Assembly: GCA_023392205.1 (NCBI GenBank) | Contig: JAEVZN010000072.1 | Coordinates: 1-6,985, forward strand | Source: Pseudomonadota bacterium | GTDB taxonomy: Bacteria; Pseudomonadota; Alphaproteobacteria; Rhizobiales; Xanthobacteraceae | Direction of reading: 5' to 3' | Length of the DNA: 6,985 nucleotides | Shown: piece after piece, positions 5,522-6,985 of the stretch | Position numbering within the stretch: position 1 is the stretch's first letter | Layout of the letters: each line of letters begins with the position of its first letter | Notes under the pieces: model-generated | Told to the model about the DNA's origin: nothing | The model's database searches: none | Seen by the model: the letters and a program-made list of their open reading frames with translations, nothing else | Made by a program: the position numbers and the translations under genes

Positions 5522-5578
5522 TTCAAGCGAATGCCGACATCTGCTTTCCAGAACATCCGCAATTCCAGAGAGGACGTC

Positions 5579-6043
5579 ATGCTGAAATCCAGAATTTCGC
5601 AATCGATGCTCGCGCTTGGCTGCATTCTCGCTTTCTCTGTCACGGCCCAGGCGCAGACGGCCGGACGCAAGATCATTTCCACGCCGAATGCGCCGGAAGC
5701 CATTGGCCCCTATTCGCAGGCCGTGCGCGCCGGCAACACCATCTATCTTGCCGGACAGATCGCGATCGATCCGAAGACGAACCAGCTCGTCAAAGGTACG
5801 ATCGAAGAGGAGACAAAGCTCGTTCTGGAGAATCTTCAGGCCGTGCTCGCGGCGGAAGGGCTGACGATGGAGCATGTCGTGTCCACCACCGTCTTTCTCA
5901 AGGATCTCAATGAATTCGGCAAGATGAACGGCGTGTATGCCACGTTCTTCAAGAGCAATCCGCCGGCGCGCGCGACGGTGGAAGTCGCACGCTTGCCGCG
6001 TGACGTGAAGGTGGAGATCGCCGCCATCGCGGTCGCGCCGTAA
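5579..6043 (+). CDS. ridA: RidA-family (YjgF/YER057c/UK114) protein with secretion signal
   Basis: RidA proteins are trimers that hydrolyse reactive enamines and imines such as 2-aminoacrylate made by PLP enzymes; some become chaperones after chlorination. The RidA domain covers about residues 32-154 and keeps the E. coli active-site positions: Y45 in APEAIGPY, R131 in PPARATVEVARLP and E146 in KVEIAAIA. The unusual part is the N-terminus: basic MLKSR, a hydrophobic stretch (about 10-22) and AQA before Q26, a standard signal peptidase I site, so the mature protein is probably periplasmic. GAGAGG lies 5 nt before the ATG. An in-frame GTG at 5504 would bury the signal behind 25 extra residues and falls at the predicted transcription start, so I reject it. 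Cysteine 15 is not in a good lipobox. The gene converges with msrP. The physiological substrate is unknown. Confidence 0.93.
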   Translation: MLKSRISQSMLALGCILAFSVTAQAQTAGRKIISTPNAPEAIGPYSQAVRAGNTIYLAGQIAIDPKTNQLVKGTIEEETKLVLENLQAVLAAEGLTMEHVVSTTVFLKDLNEFGKMNGVYATFFKSNPPARATVEVARLPRDVKVEIAAIAVAP

Positions 6044-6074
6044 ATCCGGCTATGCATTGACCCGCTCACCGCTC

Positions 6075-6134
6075 GTCCCCGCGAAGGCGGGGACCCAGTG
6101 ACATCAACACTGGATTCCCGCTGTCGCGGGAATC
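6075..6134. repeat. REP-like three-hairpin palindromic element
   Basis: Three perfect inverted repeats lie in tandem: GTCCCCGC/GCGGGGAC (6075-6094, loop GAAG), CCAGTG/CACTGG (6095-6113, loop ACATCAA) and GATTCCCGC/GCGGGAATC (6113-6134, loop TGTC). The pattern matches the dispersed GC-rich intergenic palindromes I know from Bradyrhizobium-type alphaproteobacteria. It lies between the convergent ridA and msrP genes, whose stops are 109 bp apart, and may serve as a bidirectional RNA end or stabiliser. No T-tract is present. Nothing else is seen in 6044-6152. Confidence 0.75.
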
Positions 6135-6152
6135 GGCGGAATATCCGGCCGC

Positions 6153-6985
6153 TCAGACGTAAAGCCGTTCGCCGTCCAGGCCCTTGTAGAGATCGGCAAC
6201 CCATTCGCCATAGCCATTGAACAGGACCGTCGGCACGCGCTTGTCGCCGCCGATCACCTGTTCGGTGGCCTGGCTCCAGCGCGGATGATCGACTTTCGGA
6301 TTCACATTCGCCCAGAAGCCGTATTCGCTCGATTGCAGGGATTCCCAATAGGATTTCGGCCGCTTGTCAGTGAAGGTGAAGCGCACGATCGACTTGACCG
6401 ACTTGAACCCGTATTTCCACGGCACCGCGAGCCGCAACGGCGCGCCCATCTGCTTGGGCGCAGGACGGCCATAGACACCGGTAACCAGAAACGCGAGGTC
6501 GTGATTGGCCTCCGCCATGGTGAGACCTTCCGTATAGGGCCAAGGATACCAGGTCTGCCGCTGGCCCGGCGCCACAGATGCATCCTTGAAGGTCTGCATC
6601 TGCAGATAGGTCGCCGACGACAAGGGCTTTGCCATCTCCACCAGCTTCGCCAGCGGAAAGCCGGTCCAGGGAATCGTCATACTCCAGGCTTCGACACAGC
6701 GCAGGCGATAGACGCGCTCCTCCAACGGCATCTTGCGGATCAGGTCGTCGACGCCGATCTCGAACGGCTTCTCCACCATGCCGTCGATGGCAATCGTCCA
6801 CGGGCGAATGCGCAGGGCCTGCGCCGCCCGCGAAATCGACTTGTCGGAGCCGAACTCGAAAAAATTGTTGTAGGAGGTCGCGATCATCTCGTCGGTCTGC
6901 GGACGGTCGACCGGATAGGTCGTGTTCGGCTTGGCCGGATTGAGATCGGCGGTCGGATCGGGGATATCCGCGACCCGCTGTGCGG
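6153..6985 (-). CDS. msrP: Protein-methionine-sulfoxide reductase catalytic subunit MsrP (5' part beyond right edge)
   Basis: This is the periplasmic molybdopterin enzyme (formerly YedY) of the sulfite oxidase fold, which reduces methionine sulfoxide in envelope proteins after oxidant or hypochlorite damage, with electrons from the heme membrane protein MsrQ. The frame is open to the right edge; 276 residues are visible of about 310-335, and the missing N-terminus should hold a Tat signal. An ATG at 6887 is internal, because AQRVADIPDPTADLNPAKPN and further family-like sequence precede it. Visible hallmarks are YNNFFEFGSDK, then EERVYRLRCVEAWSM with the molybdenum-ligand cysteine encoded at 6696-6698, then VPWKYGFKSVKSIV, YGFWANVNPKVDHPRWSQATE and VLFNGYGEWVADLYKGLD. 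Identity is very secure by comparison with E. coli MsrP. No msrQ follows; ridA lies convergent instead. Confidence 0.96.
   Translation of the reverse strand, partial: AQRVADIPDPTADLNPAKPNTTYPVDRPQTDEMIATSYNNFFEFGSDKSISRAAQALRIRPWTIAIDGMVEKPFEIGVDDLIRKMPLEERVYRLRCVEAWSMTIPWTGFPLAKLVEMAKPLSSATYLQMQTFKDASVAPGQRQTWYPWPYTEGLTMAEANHDLAFLVTGVYGRPAPKQMGAPLRLAVPWKYGFKSVKSIVRFTFTDKRPKSYWESLQSSEYGFWANVNPKVDHPRWSQATEQVIGGDKRVPTVLFNGYGEWVADLYKGLDGERLYV

Noticed and set aside
5504..5578. Upstream GTG start extending ridA by 25 residues
   Set aside because: It coincides with the predicted transcription start and the GC hairpin, has no ribosome binding site and would hide the signal peptide. The ATG at 5579 has GAGAGG at good spacing.
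5621..5623. Lipoprotein cysteine in the RidA signal (LALGC)
   Set aside because: The residues before the cysteine do not fit a lipobox well, and the hydrophobic core continues beyond it to a standard AQA cleavage site.
5402..5875. Minus-strand frame of 157 codons opposite ridA
   Set aside because: It is antisense to ridA and starts and ends without ribosome binding signals or known motifs; it would also run through the terminator hairpin.
6153..6887. Complete msrP starting at ATG 6887
   Set aside because: The frame continues upstream to the window edge with family-like sequence, and the Tat signal is missing, so the gene is partial.
1..6985. CRISPR array, tRNA, rRNA, transposase or phage genes
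   Set aside because: Neither regular direct repeats with unique spacers, nor a cloverleaf, nor any mobile-element protein was found on either strand.

Overview
The window reads as a chromosomal segment of an alphaproteobacterium, most likely Hyphomicrobiales (Rhizobiales). The reasons are the high GC content, the order lrp / trxB / lsrB-type LysR gene, and GC-rich dispersed palindromes of the kind common in Bradyrhizobium-like genomes. The lineage is inferred from protein and repeat style, not from a marker gene. The visible features are consistent with chromosomal DNA: no transposase, phage gene, CRISPR array, tRNA or rRNA is seen.

Layout. (1) Positions 1-2348, minus strand: a tripartite TRAP transporter operon, read dctP (Tat-exported binding protein), then dctQ (small membrane subunit), then dctM (large permease, cut by the left edge). 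A hairpin sits directly after the dctP stop codon, and dctQ and dctM share a base in TAATG. A promoter candidate lies about 125 bp upstream of dctP. (2) Positions 2593-3069, minus: an Lrp/AsnC-family regulator. (3) Positions 3070-3293: a divergent regulatory region with two dyads, one of them of LysR type (T-N11-A). (4) Positions 3294-5200, plus: trxB (thioredoxin reductase) followed closely by a LysR regulator resembling rhizobial LsrB / VtlR. (5) Positions 5201-5578: no protein gene. It holds a well-formed intrinsic terminator preceded by a sigma70-like promoter and an RNA rich in C-rich loops. I interpret this as a small RNA, possibly of the AbcR (alpha-r15) family, which in Sinorhizobium and Agrobacterium lies beside this same LysR gene. 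(6) Positions 5579-6043, plus: a RidA-family protein with a secretion signal. (7) Positions 6075-6134: a three-hairpin palindromic element between convergent genes. (8) Positions 6153-6985, minus: MsrP, the periplasmic molybdenum methionine sulfoxide reductase, cut by the right edge.

How the parts may work together. trxB, the LsrB-type regulator and msrP all belong to thiol or methionine redox homeostasis. The putative sRNA carries AAUCCUCCC, a 9-nt perfect complement of the dctP ribosome binding site in this window. This suggests an inferred circuit in which the LysR protein activates the adjacent sRNA, which then represses uptake systems such as the TRAP transporter. This circuit is the most interesting hypothesis here and is untested.
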